This document shows, in pieces, positions 23,240 through 34,587 of a stretch of 64,000 bases of DNA. A program made the position numbers and the translations under genes. The notes under the pieces are model-generated. The model saw only the letters and a program-made list of their open reading frames with translations, was not told the DNA's origin and did not search any database. This DNA is from Deinandra increscens subsp. villosa (lineage: Eukaryota > Streptophyta > Magnoliopsida > Asterales > Asteraceae), in NCBI GenBank assembly GCA_039602395.1, contig JBCNJP010000003.1, forward strand, positions 32,447,588 through 32,511,587. The letters are read 5' to 3'. Within the stretch, counting starts at the first letter, position 1. Each line of letters opens with the position of its first letter.

Positions 23240-23474
23240 ATACAAAAACTAGTTCATTTCTGATATGTGCACACACCAATTATGCTCAAGTAAGTGCATG
23301 AGTTGTAGATAGGGGTGTTCCAGCCATATGACAGGATATAAGCGCCATTTAAAAAATACAAAAAGAATTGATGGAGGACAAATTGATTTTGAAAGCACTG
23401 AAGGTCCTATTTCCGCACAGGGAATAGTGAAAAATGGGAAGATTACCTTTGATAAGGTAATTATGTTGATGTTT
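23240..23474 (+). pseudogene. Copia A protease remnant
   Basis: At 23308-23345 the reading contains the core of a copia aspartic protease: the catalytic Asp codon, then GCSSHMTG in a neighbouring frame, so a one-base slip splits the active site. Downstream the frame stays open into a KNGKITFD patch. The tandem LTR array interrupts it at 23475. Confidence 0.65.
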
Positions 23475-23546
23475 TGTTGATGCATGAACCTTGTGTGGCC
23501 GTTACTGTTCGAATTGTCAAATAGACTGATTTGTCGGAAACATGAA

Positions 23547-23564
23547 CTGAGGTTCGAACCTCAG
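23547..23564. other. 18-bp palindrome in the array LTR
   Basis: CTGAGGTTCGAACCTCAG is perfectly self-complementary. The other LTRs carry it with one change at the centre (GGTCCGAACC). It lies in the U3 part among TTCGGA/TCCGAA motifs. Confidence 0.85.
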
Positions 23565-23668
23565 CCGAAGTCCAGATTCGGAGTTGTCCGAAGGTGGTCC
23601 GAACTCCAAGTTCGGAGGAAGCTCGGAGCAGGTTCGGAGGTTACCCAGTTCGGACAGAATGAAGAAGT

Positions 23669-23677
23669 ATAAATAGT
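23669..23677 (+). promoter_or_regulatory. TATA box of the array LTR
   Basis: TATAAATAG, about 195 bases into the LTR. It is repeated at the same place in all nine LTRs, giving nine potential promoters in 11.5 kb, all pointing the same way. Confidence 0.8.
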
Positions 23678-23728
23678 TTCGTCTTTGTATTTCTTTGTAA
23701 GTTTCTATCTTGTGTCTGTGTGTTGAGA

Positions 23729-23752
23729 GGGGAGGTTCTGTCTGACCTCCCC
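23729..23752 (+). other. Strong hairpin downstream of the TATA box
   Basis: GGGGAGGT and ACCTCCCC form an 8-bp GC-rich stem around an 8-base loop, about 55-60 bases after the TATA box, probably inside the R region. Loops vary between LTRs (TCTGTCTG, TCTGTCCG, TCTGTCAG) while the stem is constant. Confidence 0.8.
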
Positions 23753-23859
23753 CAGAGCTTAAACGTTTGTATACTCCTTCGTTATGTAATCATTCGACAT
23801 GATTCAATGACAAAACTTCCGTCTCATCCATAGAATTGATCCGTATACGGTTTTTCAGT

Positions 23860-23870
23860 TGGTATCAGAG
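23860..23870 (+). promoter_or_regulatory. Primer-binding site of the array element
   Basis: TGGTATCAGAG, two bases after LTR 1, matches the copia initiator-tRNA site over 11 bases. The other internal segments begin TAGTGGTGTGG or TATTGGTGTGG instead. Confidence 0.85.
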
Positions 23871-24059
23871 ATGTTGGCTCTTTCTATGGTCGAAATCTAT
23901 CGTTTTTCTTCATTTCGAGACGTTAAACCTTCGGTTAGGGGTGATTGAAAGTGTTTCTGATTGATTTTTAATCAATCGAGTCTTTCTGAGTCATGTTTTT
24001 ACCTAACAGAAGCCTCTAGATGTTAAAATTCGATCAAATTCTGAGTCTGGTTCGATTTT

Positions 24060-24270
24060 AAAAATTTCCAGTTCGAGTTCGGACAATGTTCGGCCGAAGA
24101 ACAGATCTGAAAAATAACCGCTCCGAACTCCAGGTTCGGACGTCCGAAGGTCAGGTTCGGAGGAGGTTCCGAAGGTCAGGTTCGGACTAGGTCCGAAGGT
24201 CAGTTTCGGAGAGGGTTCGGAGGATCGGGTTCGGAGGTAGATCGGACAAGGTTCGGACAAACTCGGATGC
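24060..24270 (+). repeat. TTCGGA/TCCGAA swarm in the leader
   Basis: About a dozen copies of TTCGGA or its complement in about 200 bases, often as GGTTCGGAGG or GGTCCGAAGGTCAG. The same hexamer is frequent in the LTR itself (23550-23660). Confidence 0.8.
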
Positions 24271-24305
24271 ATTTTTGATGAAGCAATTTTGTTCAAAAAA
24301 AAAAA

Positions 24306-24390
24306 TTTAGGGGCTCTGCTCCTTGGACCCCGCCAGGGGCTGCCGCCCCTTGGACCCCGCTTCTCAGGGGCGCTACCCCCGAACCCCCGT
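24306..24390 (+). repeat. GC-rich doubled hairpin in the leader
   Basis: Two copies of the pattern GGGGCT...GCCCC or GCTCC followed by TTGGACCCCGC lie head to tail, then GGGGCGCTACCCCCGAACCCCC. Each can fold on itself, and the block stands out from AT-rich surroundings. Confidence 0.65.
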
Positions 24391-24606
24391 TAGGTGGGAA
24401 TTTCAAAGAAGCGGATCAGCTATCGTGTTTACCCCTGATTCGGTAGTTGTGGGGTGTTATGTTTAAAGAAAATCCAGATCATGATATTTGTAACGAGTTA
24501 GTGATCGAATTTCAAGAAATGAGTTTGTGAGTAGTCATTGTTGTTCTTGATGATGGACAGAGATTCAAGAATACGTGTTTCTGATGATGGACAGAGATTC
24601 GGAGAC

Positions 24607-25106
24607 NNNNNNNNNNNNNNNNNNNNNNNNNNNNNNNNNNNNNNNNNNNNNNNNNNNNNNNNNNNNNNNNNNNNNNNNNNNNNNNNNNNNNNNNNNNNNN
24701 NNNNNNNNNNNNNNNNNNNNNNNNNNNNNNNNNNNNNNNNNNNNNNNNNNNNNNNNNNNNNNNNNNNNNNNNNNNNNNNNNNNNNNNNNNNNNNNNNNNN
24801 NNNNNNNNNNNNNNNNNNNNNNNNNNNNNNNNNNNNNNNNNNNNNNNNNNNNNNNNNNNNNNNNNNNNNNNNNNNNNNNNNNNNNNNNNNNNNNNNNNNN
24901 NNNNNNNNNNNNNNNNNNNNNNNNNNNNNNNNNNNNNNNNNNNNNNNNNNNNNNNNNNNNNNNNNNNNNNNNNNNNNNNNNNNNNNNNNNNNNNNNNNNN
25001 NNNNNNNNNNNNNNNNNNNNNNNNNNNNNNNNNNNNNNNNNNNNNNNNNNNNNNNNNNNNNNNNNNNNNNNNNNNNNNNNNNNNNNNNNNNNNNNNNNNN
25101 NNNNNN
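24607..25106. other. Assembly gap of 500 Ns
   Basis: Exactly 500 Ns, a conventional placeholder rather than a measured size. Left flank GATTCGGAGAC and right flank ATCATTACTTGGG occur in other units only about six bases apart. Confidence 0.98.
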
Positions 25107-25916
25107 ATCATTACTTGGGAACGTTTGTCGGAGATTATCTTTCTACACAAACTGAAGATTAATGAGATTAAAGATTCCGTTGTGGGCCACTTGAGTTTAT
25201 CATTCCACTACAAGAATGCGGGGTTGGAATCATAAGAAGTTGAAGATTTGAATATGTCACTTGTTTAGGGGGAAATTGGGGACCCTAAAAAACTTTCAAA
25301 GTTTCATAATTGAACAAGTGAATAATCAAAAGCAATCAGTTCAGGGATGATGGTGGTTTTTGATTTTCATGGAAATGTGGTATATTCTGATGTTCGTGCG
25401 AACCGATATGTCAAAGTTTTCAATTATGGTTTGGAACTTTCTGTCATATGCCAGATACTTTCTTGAGTTGTCGAAAGACTTGGTCAGATTCCAGTCTACA
25501 ACGAGATATACGTTTACCGGAGTAATATATTGGGATGGATTTGATGCTGAGGGGGAATTTCCGTGATTGAAGATGCTGATCGTGTCTGTTTTCATAAAGA
25601 TCAGAATGTGTTACAATTCGGTGAAGATTGAAGATTATTATCAAGATGCAGTGATGTTCGTGTGTCTTTACAATTTCCGGATACAACTTATGAAGTGAAC
25701 CATTATCATACATGCCGGTTCCAAATGGATGGTTGTACTTGAAGCTAGGGGGAATTTTATTAGTTGTGGAGATTGTACAAGATTCGAATTGTTTCCTGCA
25801 TACCCGATGATTCGGTCAAGGGGAGTTTGCTAAAGATAGAGGTGTCTGCAGCAAGCTGACTGAAGATTGCTAGAAGATCATTGTCTGGATTCGACAGTAA
25901 CGTCCAAGGGGGAATT

Positions 25917-27154
25917 TGTTGATGCATGAACCTTGTGTGGCCGTTACTGTTCGAATTGTCAAACAGACTGATTTGTCGGAAACATGAACTGAGGTCCGAA
26001 CCTCAGCCGAACTCCAGATTCGGAGTTGTCCGAAGGTGGTCCGAACTCCATGTTCGGAGGAAGCTCGGAGCAGGTTCGGAGGTTACCCAATTCGGACAGA
26101 ATGAAGAAGTATAAATAGTTTCGTCTTTGTATTTCTTTGTAAGTTTCTGTCTTGTGTCTGTGTGTTGAGAGGGGAGGTTCTGTCCGACCTCCCCCAGAGC
26201 TTAAACATTTGTATACTCCTTCGTTATATAATCATTCGACATGATTCAATGACAAAACTTCCGTCTCATCCATAGAATTGATCCGTATACGGTTTTCAGT
26301 AGTGGTGTGGCTGCTGGGATGGACAGAGATTCGGAGAAATGGTTATCATTACTTGGGAACGTTTGTCGGAGATTATCTTTCTACACTAACTGAAGATTAA
26401 TGAGATTAAAGATTCCGTTGCGGGCTACTTGATTTTATCATTCCACTACAAGAATGCGGGGTTGGAATCATAAGAAGTTGAAGATTTGAATATGTCACTT
26501 GTTTAGGGGGAAATTGGGGACCCTAAAAAACTTTCAAAGTTTCACAATTGAACAAGTGAATATTCAAAAGCAATCAGTTCAGGGATGATGGTGGTTTTTG
26601 ATTTTCATGGAAATGTGGTATATTCTGATGTTCGTGCGAACCGATATGTCAAAGTTTTCAATTATGGTTTGGAACTTTCTGTCATATGCCCGATACTTTC
26701 TTGAGTTGTCGAAAGACTTGGTCAGATTCCAGTCTGCAACGAGATATACGTTTACCGGAGTAATATATTGGGATGGATTTGATGCTGAGGGGGAATTTCC
26801 GTGATTGAAGATGCTGATCGTGTCTGTTTTCATAATGATCAGAATGTATTACAATTCGGTGAAGATTGAAGATTATTATCAAGATGCAGTGATGTTCGTG
26901 TGTCTTTACAATTTCCGGATACAACTTATGAAGTGAACCATTATCATACATGCCGGTTCCAATTGGATGGTTGTACTTGAAGCTAGGGGGAATTTTATTG
27001 GTTGTGGAGATTGTACAAGATTCGAATTGTTTCCTGCATACCTGATGATTTGGTCAAGGGGAGTTTGCTAAAGATAGAGGTGTCTGCAGCAAGCTGACTG
27101 AAGATTTCTAGAAGATCATTGTCTGGATTCGACAGTAACGTCCAAGGGGGAATT
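25917..27154 (+). repeat. Array unit 2
   Basis: LTR 25917-26298 (one T short in the terminal T run), internal 26299-27154. The internal segment is marked by GGAGAAATGG and CTACTTGATTTTATC and is almost identical to that of unit 4. Confidence 0.9.
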
Positions 27155-28393
27155 TGTTGATGCATGAACATTGTGTGGCCGTTACTGTTCGAATTGTCAA
27201 ACAGACTGATTTGTCGGAAACATGAACTGAGGTCCGAACCTCAGCCGAACTCCAGATTCGGAGTTGTCCGAAGGTGGTCCGAACTCCAAGTTCGAAGGAA
27301 GCTCAGAGCAGGTTCGGAGGTTACCCAGTTCGGACAGAATGAAGAAGTATAAATAGTTTCGTCTTTGTATTTCTTTGTAAGTTTCTGTCTTGTGTATGTG
27401 TGTTGAGAGGGGAGGTTCTGTCCGACCTCCCCCAGAGCTTAAACGTTTGTATACTCCTTCGTTATGTAATCATTCGACATGATTCAATGACAAAACTTCG
27501 GTCTCATCCATAGAATTGATCCGTATACGGTTTTTCAGTATTGGTGTGGCTGCTGGGATGGACAGAGATTCGGAGACATGATTATCATTACTTGGGAACG
27601 TTTGTCGGAGATTATCTTTCTACACAAACTGAAGATTAATGAGATTAAAGATTCCGTTGTGGGCCACTTGAGTTTATCATTCCACTACAAGAATGCGGGG
27701 TTGGAATCATAAGAAGTTGAAGATTTGAATATGTCACTTGTTTAGGGGGAAATTGGGGACCCTAAAAAACTTTCAAAGTTTCATAATTGAACAAGTGAAT
27801 ATTCAAAAGCAATCAGTTCAAGGATGATGGTGTTTTTTAATTTTCATGGAAATGTGGTATATTCTGATGTTCGTGCGAACCGATATGTCAAAGTTTTCAA
27901 TTATGGTTTGGAACTTTCTGTCATATGCCCGATACTTTCTTGAGTTGGCGAAAGACTTGGTCAGATTCCAGTCTGCAACGAGATATACGTTTACCGGAGT
28001 AATATATTGGGATGGATTTGATGCTGAGGAGGAATTTCCGTGATTGAAGATGCTGATCGTGTCTGTTTTCATAAAGATCAGAATGTGTTACAATTCGGTG
28101 AAGATTGAAGATTATTATCAAGATGCAGTGATGTTCGTGTGTCTTTACAATTTCCGGATACAACTTATGAAGTGAACCATTATCATACATGCCGGTTCCA
28201 ATTGGATGGTTGTACTTGAAGCTAGGGGGAATTTTATTGGTTGTGGAGATTGTACAAGATTCGAATTGTTTCCTGCATACCTGATGATTCGGTCAAGGGG
28301 AGTTTGCTAAAGATAGAGGTGTCTGCAGCAAGCTGACTGAAGATTGCTAGAAGATCATTGTCTGGATTCGACAGTAACGTCCATGGGGAAATT
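27155..28393 (+). repeat. Array unit 3
   Basis: LTR 27155-27537 has the variant GAACATTGTG shared only with unit 5. The internal segment (27538-28393) carries GGTGTTTTTTAATTTTC and GAGTTGGCGAAAG, also as in unit 5. Confidence 0.9.
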
Positions 28394-29631
28394 TGTTGAT
28401 GCATGAACCTTGTGTGGCCGTTACTGTTCGAATTGTCAAACAGACGGATTTGTCGGATACATGAACTGAGGTCCGAACCTCAGTCGAACTCCAGATTCGG
28501 GGTTGTCCGAAGGTGGTCTAAACTCCAAGTTCGGAGGAAGCTCGGAGCAGGTTCGGAGGTTACCCAGTTCGGACAGAATGAAGAAGTATAAATAGTTTCG
28601 TCTTTGTATTTCTTTGTAAGTTTCTGTCTTGTGTCTGTGTGTTGAGAGGGGAGGTTCTGTCCGACCTCCCCCAGAGCTTAAACATTTGTATACTCCTTCG
28701 TTATATAATCATTCGACATGATTCAATGACAAAACTTCCGTCTCATCCATAGAATTGATCCGTATACGGTTTTCAGTAGTGGTGTGGCTGCTGGGATGGA
28801 CAGAGATTCGGAGAAATGGTTATCATTACTTGGGAACGTTTGTCGGAGATTATCTTTCTACACTAACTGAAGATTAATGAGATTAAAGATTCCGTTGCGG
28901 GCTACTTGATTTTATCATTCCACTACAAGAATGCGGGGTTGGAATCATAAGAAGTTGAAGATTTGAATATGTCACTTGTTTAGGGGGAAATTGGGGACCC
29001 TAAAAAACTTTCAAAGTTTCACAATTGAACAAGTGAATATTCAAAAGCAATCAGTTCAGGGATGATGGTGGTTTTTGATTTTCATGGAAATGTGGTATAT
29101 TCTGATGTTCGTGCGAACCGATATGTCAAAGTTTTCAATTATGGTTTGGAACTTTCTGTCATATGCCCGATACTTTCTTGAGTTGTCGAAAGACTTGGTC
29201 AGATTCCAGTCTGCAACGAGATATACGTTTACCGGAGTAATATATTGGGATGGATTTGATGCTGAGGGGGAATTTCCGTGATTGAAGATGCTGATCGTGT
29301 CTGTTTTCATAATGATCAGAATGTATTACAATTCGGTGAAGATTGAAGATTATTATCAAGATGCAGTGATGTTCGTGTGTCTTTACAATTTCCGGATACA
29401 ACTTATGAAGTGAACCATTATCATACATGCCGGTTCCAATTGGATGGTTGTACTTGAAGCTAGGGGGAATTTTATTGGTTGTGGAGATTGTACAAGATTC
29501 GAATTGTTTCCTGCATACCTGATGATTTGGTCAAGGGGAGTTTGCTAAAGATAGAGGTGTCTGCAGCAAGCTGACTGAAGATTTCTAGAAGATCATTGTC
29601 TGGATTCGACAGTAACGTCCAAGGGGGAATT
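28394..29631 (+). repeat. Array unit 4
   Basis: LTR 28394-28775 with CAGACGGATTTG and GGGGTTGTCC variants, shared with units 6 and 7. The internal segment is as in unit 2. Confidence 0.9.
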
Positions 29632-30870
29632 TGTTGATGCATGAACATTGTGTGGCCGTTACTGTTCGAATTGTCAAACAGACTGATTTGTCGGAAACAT
29701 GAACTGAGGTCCGAACCTCAGCCGAACTCCAGATTCGGAGTTGTCCGAAGGTGGTCCGAACTCCAAGTTCGGAGGAAGCTCGGAGCAGGTTCGGAGGTTA
29801 CCCAGTTCGGACAGAATGAAGAAGTATAAATAGTTTCGTCTTTGTATTTCTTTGTAAGTTTCTGTCTTGTGTCTGTGTGTTGAGAGGGGAGGTTCTGTCC
29901 GACCTCCCCCAGAGCTTAAACGTTTGTATACTCCTTCGTTATGTAATCATTCGACATGATTCAATGACAAAACTTCGGTCTCATCCATAGAATTGATCCG
30001 TATACGGTTTTTCAGTATTGGTGTGGCTGCTGGGATGGACAGAGATTCGGAGACATGATTATCATTACTTGGGAACGTTTGTCGGAGATTATCTTTTTAC
30101 ACAAACTGAAGATTAATGAGATTAAAGATTCTGTTGTGGGCCACTTGAGTTTATCATTCCACTACAAGAATGCGGGGTTGGAATCATAAGAAGTTGAAGA
30201 TTTGAATATGTCACTTGTTTAGGGGGAAATTGGGGACCCTAAAAAACTTTCAAAGTTTCATAATTGAACAAGTGAATATTCAAAAGCAATCAGTTCAAGG
30301 ATGATGGTGTTTTTTAATTTTCATGGAAATGTGGTATATTCTGATGTTCGTGCGAACCGATATGTCAAAGTTTTCAATTATGGTTTGGAACTTTCTGTCA
30401 TATGCCCGATACTTTCTTGAGTTGGCGAAAGACTTGGTCAGATTCCAGTCTGCAACGAGATATACGTTTACCGGAGTAATATATTGGGATGGATTTGATG
30501 CTGAGGAGGAATTTCCGTGATTGAAGATGCTGATCGTGTCTGTTTTCATAAAGATCAGAATGTGTTACAATTCGGTGAAGATTGAAGATTATTATCAAGA
30601 TGCAGTGATGTTCGTGTGTCTTTACAATTTCCGGATACAACTTATGAAGTGAACCATTATCATACATGCCGGTTCCAATTGGATGGTTGTACTTGAAGCT
30701 AGGGGGAATTTTATTGGTTGTGGAGATTGTACAAGATTCGAATTGTTTCCTGCATACCTGATGATTCGGTCAAGGGGAGTTTGCTAAAGATAGAGGTGTC
30801 TGCAGCAAGCTGACTGAAGATTGCTAGAAGATCATTGTCTGGATTCGACAGTAACGTCCAAGGGGAAATT
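29632..30870 (+). repeat. Array unit 5
   Basis: LTR 29632-30014 with GAACATTGTG; internal segment as in unit 3. Units 4-5 repeat units 2-3 at an offset of 2477. Confidence 0.9.
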
Positions 30871-32109
30871 TGTTGATGCATGAACCTTGTGTGGCCGTTA
30901 CTGTTCGAATTGTCAAACAGACGGATTTGTCGGATACATGAACTGAGGTCCGAACCTCAGTCGAACTCCAGATTCGGGGTTGTCCGAAGGTGGTCTAAAC
31001 TCCAAGTTCGGAGGAAGCTCGGAGCAGGTTCGGAGGTTACCCAGTTCGGACAGAATGAAGAAGTATAAATAGTTTCGTCTTTGTATTTCTTTGTAAGTTT
31101 CTGTCTTGTGTCTGTGTGTTGAGAGGGGAGGTTCTGTCCGACCTCCCCCAGAGCTTAAACATTTGTATACTCCTTCGTTATATAATCATTCGACATGATT
31201 CAATGACAAAACTTCCGTCTCATCCATAGAATTGATCCGTATACGGTTTTTCAGTAGTGGTGTGGCTGCTGGGATGGACAGAGATTCGGAGAAATGGTTA
31301 TCATTACTTGGGAACGTTTGTCGGAGATTATCTTTCTACACTAACTGAAGATTAATGAGATTAAAGATTCCGTTGTGGGCCACTTGAGTTTATCATTCCA
31401 CTACAAGAATGCGGGGTTGGAATCATAAGAAGTTGAAGATTTGAATATGTCACTTGTTTAGGGGGAAATTGGGGACCCTAAAAAACTTTCAAAGTTTCAT
31501 AATTGAACAAGTGAATATTCAAAAGCAATCAGTTCAAGGATGATGGTGTTTTTTAATTTTCATGGAAATGTGGTATATTCTGATGTTCGTGCGAACCGAT
31601 ATGTCAAAGTTTTCAATTATGGTTTGGAACTTTCTGTCATATGCCCGATACTTTCTTGAGTTGTCGAAAGACTTGGTCAGATTCCAGTCTGCAACGAGAT
31701 ATACGTTTACCGGAGTAATATATTGGGATGGATTTGATGCTGAGGGGGAATTTCCGTGATTGAAGATGCTGATCGTGTCTGTTTTCATAAAGATCAGAAT
31801 GTGTTACAATTCGGTGAAGATTGAAGATTATTATCAAGATGCAGTGATGTTCGTGTGTCTTTACAATTTCCGGATACAACTTATGAAGTGAACCATTATC
31901 ATACATGCCGGTTCCAATTGGATGGTTGTACTTGAAGCTAGGGGGAATTTTATTGGTTGTGGAGATTGTACAAGATTCGAATTGTTTCCTGCATACCTGA
32001 TGATTCGGTCAAGGGGAGTTTGCTAAAGATAGAGGTGTCTGCAGCAAGCTGACTGAAGATTGCTAGAAGATCATTGTCTGGATTCGACAGTAACGTCCAA
32101 GGGGGAATT
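30871..32109 (+). repeat. Array unit 6 (mosaic)
   Basis: LTR 30871-31253 is like that of unit 4. The internal segment starts like units 2/4 (GGAGAAATGG, CACTAACTG) and continues like units 3/5 (GTGGGCCACTTGAG, TTTTTTAATTTTC), a recombination mosaic. Confidence 0.9.
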
Positions 32110-33348
32110 TGTTGATGCATGAACCTTGTGTGGCCGTTACTGTTCGAATTGTCAAACAGACGGATTTGTCGGATACATGAACTGAGGTCCGAACCTCAGT
32201 CGAACTCCAGATTCGGGGTTGTCCGAAGGTGGTCTAAACTCCAAGTTCGGAGGAAGCTCGGAGCAGGTTCGGAGGTTACCCAGTTCGGACAGAATGAAGA
32301 AGTATAAATAGTTTCGTCTTTGTATTTCTTTGTAAGTTTCTGTCTTGTGTCTGTGTGTTGAGAGGGGAGGTTCTGTCCGACCTCCCCCAGAGCTTAAACG
32401 TTTGTATACTCCTTCGTTATGTAATCATTCGACATGATTCAATGACAAAACTTCCGTCTCATCCATAGAATTGATCCGTATACGGTTTTTCAGTATTGGT
32501 GTGGCTGCTGGGATGGACAGAGATTCAGAGACATGGTTATCATTACTTGGGAACGGTTTTCGGAGATTATCTTTCTACACAAACTGAAGATTAATGAGAT
32601 TAAAGATTCCGTTGCGGGCCACTTGAGTTTATCATTCCACTACAAGAATGCGGGGTTGGAATCATAAGAAGTTGAAGATTTGAATATGTCACTTGTTTAG
32701 GGGGAAATTGGGGACCCTAAAAAACTTTCAAAGTTTCATAATTGAACAAGTGAATATTCAAAAGCAATCAGTTCAGGGATGATGGTGGTTTTTGATTTTC
32801 ATGGAAATGTGGTATATTCTGATGTTCGTGCGAACCGATATGTCAAAGTTTTCAATTATGGTTTGGAACTTTCTGTCATATGCCCGATACTTTCTTGAGT
32901 TGTCGAAAGACTTGGTCAGATTCCAGTCTGCAACGAGATATACGTTTACCGGAGTAATATATTGGGATGGATTTGATGCTGAGGAGGAATTTCCGTGATT
33001 GAAGATGCTGATCGTGTCTGTTTTCATAAAGATCAGAATGTGTTACAATTCGGTGAAGATTGAAGATTATTATCAAGATGCAGTGATGTTCGTGTGTCTT
33101 TACAATTTCCGGATACAACTTATGAAGTGAACCATTATCATACATGCCGGTTCCAATTGGATGGTTGTACTTGAAGCTAGGGGGAATTTTATTGGTTGTG
33201 GAGATTGTACAAGATTCGAATTGTTTCCTGCATACCTGATGATTCGGTCAAGGGGAGTTTGCTAAAGATAGAGGTGTCTGCAGCAAGCTGACTGAAGATT
33301 GCTAGAAGATCATTGTCTGGATTCGACAGTAACGTCCAAGGGGGAATT
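32110..33348 (+). repeat. Array unit 7
   Basis: LTR 32110-32492 with the CAGACGGATTTG variant. The internal segment has GATTCAGAGACATGG, shared with unit 8. Confidence 0.9.
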
Positions 33349-34587
33349 TGTTGATGCATGAACCTTGTGTGGCCGTTACTGTTCGAATTGTCAAACAGAC
33401 TGATTTGTCGGATACATGAACTGAGGTCCGAACCTCAGTCGAACTCCAGATTCGGAGTTGTCCGAAGGTGGTCTGAACTCCAAGTTCGGAGGAAGCTCGG
33501 AGCAGGTTCGGAGGTTACCCAGTTCGGACAGAATGAAGAAGTATAAATAGTTTCGTCTTTGTATTTCTTTGTAAGTTTCTGTCTTGTGTCTGTGTGTTGA
33601 GAGGGGAGGTTCTGTCCGACCTCCCCCAGAGCTTAAACGTTTGTATACTCCTTCGTTATGTAATCATTCGACATGATTCAATGACAAAACTTCCGTCTCA
33701 TCCATAGAATTGATCCGTATACGGTTTTTCAGTATTGGTGTGGCTGCTGGGATGGACAGAGATTCAGAGACATGGTTATCATTACTTGGGAACGTTTTTC
33801 GGAGATTATCTTTCTACACAAACTGAAGATTAATGAGATTAAAGATTCCGTTGCGGGCCACTTGAGTTTATCATTCCACTACAAGAATGCGGGTTTGGAA
33901 TCATAAGAAGTTGAAGATTTGAATATGTCACTTGTTTAGGGGGAAATTGGGGACCCTAAAAAACTTTCAAAGTTTCATAATTGAACAAGTGAATATTCAA
34001 AAGCAATCAGTTCAAGGATGATGGTGTTTATTAATTTTCATGGAAATGTGGTATATTCTGATGTTCGTGCGAACCGATATGTCAAAGTTTTCAATTATGG
34101 TTTGGAACTTTCTGTCATATGCCCGATACTTTCTTGAGTTGTCGAAAGACTTGGTCAGATTCCAGTCTGCAACGAGATATACGTTTACCGGAGTAATATA
34201 TTGGGATGGATTTGATGCTGAGGGGGAATTTCCGTGATTGAAGATGCTGATCGTGTCTGTTTTTATAAAGATCAGAATGTGTTACAATTCGGTGAAGATT
34301 GAAGATTATTATCAAGATGCAGTGATGTTCGTGTGTCTTTACAATTTCCGGATACAACTTATGAAGTGAACCATTATCATACATGCCGGTTCCAATTGGA
34401 TGGTTGTACTTGAAGCTAGGGGGAATTTTATTGGTTGTGGAGATTGTACAAGATTCGAATTGTTTCCTGCATACCTGATGATTAGGTCAAGGGGAGTTTG
34501 CTAAAGATAGAGGTGTCTGCAGCAAGCTGACTGAAGATTGCTAGAAGATCATTGTCTGGATTCGACAGTAACGTCCAAGGGGGAATT
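33349..34587 (+). repeat. Array unit 8
   Basis: LTR 33349-33731 combines GGATACATG with GGAGTTGTCC. The internal segment is close to unit 7 at its start but has a unit-3-like middle (GGTGTTTATTAATTTTC). Confidence 0.9.

Larger units (their letters stand above)
23475..25916 (+). repeat. Array unit 1: LTR, primer site, leader, gap, tail
   Basis: LTR 23475-23857 is followed by a primer site and about 740 bases found in no other unit. After the N gap the sequence matches the other units. This is the only unit with a full 5' end, so it marks the original element. Confidence 0.85.

Noticed and set aside
24306..24390. Organellar DNA insertion suspected from the GC-rich doubled hairpin
   Set aside because: Only about 85 bases, inside a retroelement leader, with no organellar gene next to it; I cannot support an organellar origin from sequence alone.
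24512..25155. Frames of about 200 codons crossing the N block
   Set aside because: They exist only because Ns contain no stop codons.
25341..34384. Open frames of 62-89 codons repeated on both strands in every array unit
   Set aside because: They repeat because the DNA units are young duplicates. They overlap on opposite strands, have no domain features and some are lost by single changes (for example in unit 8), so there is no sign of coding constraint.
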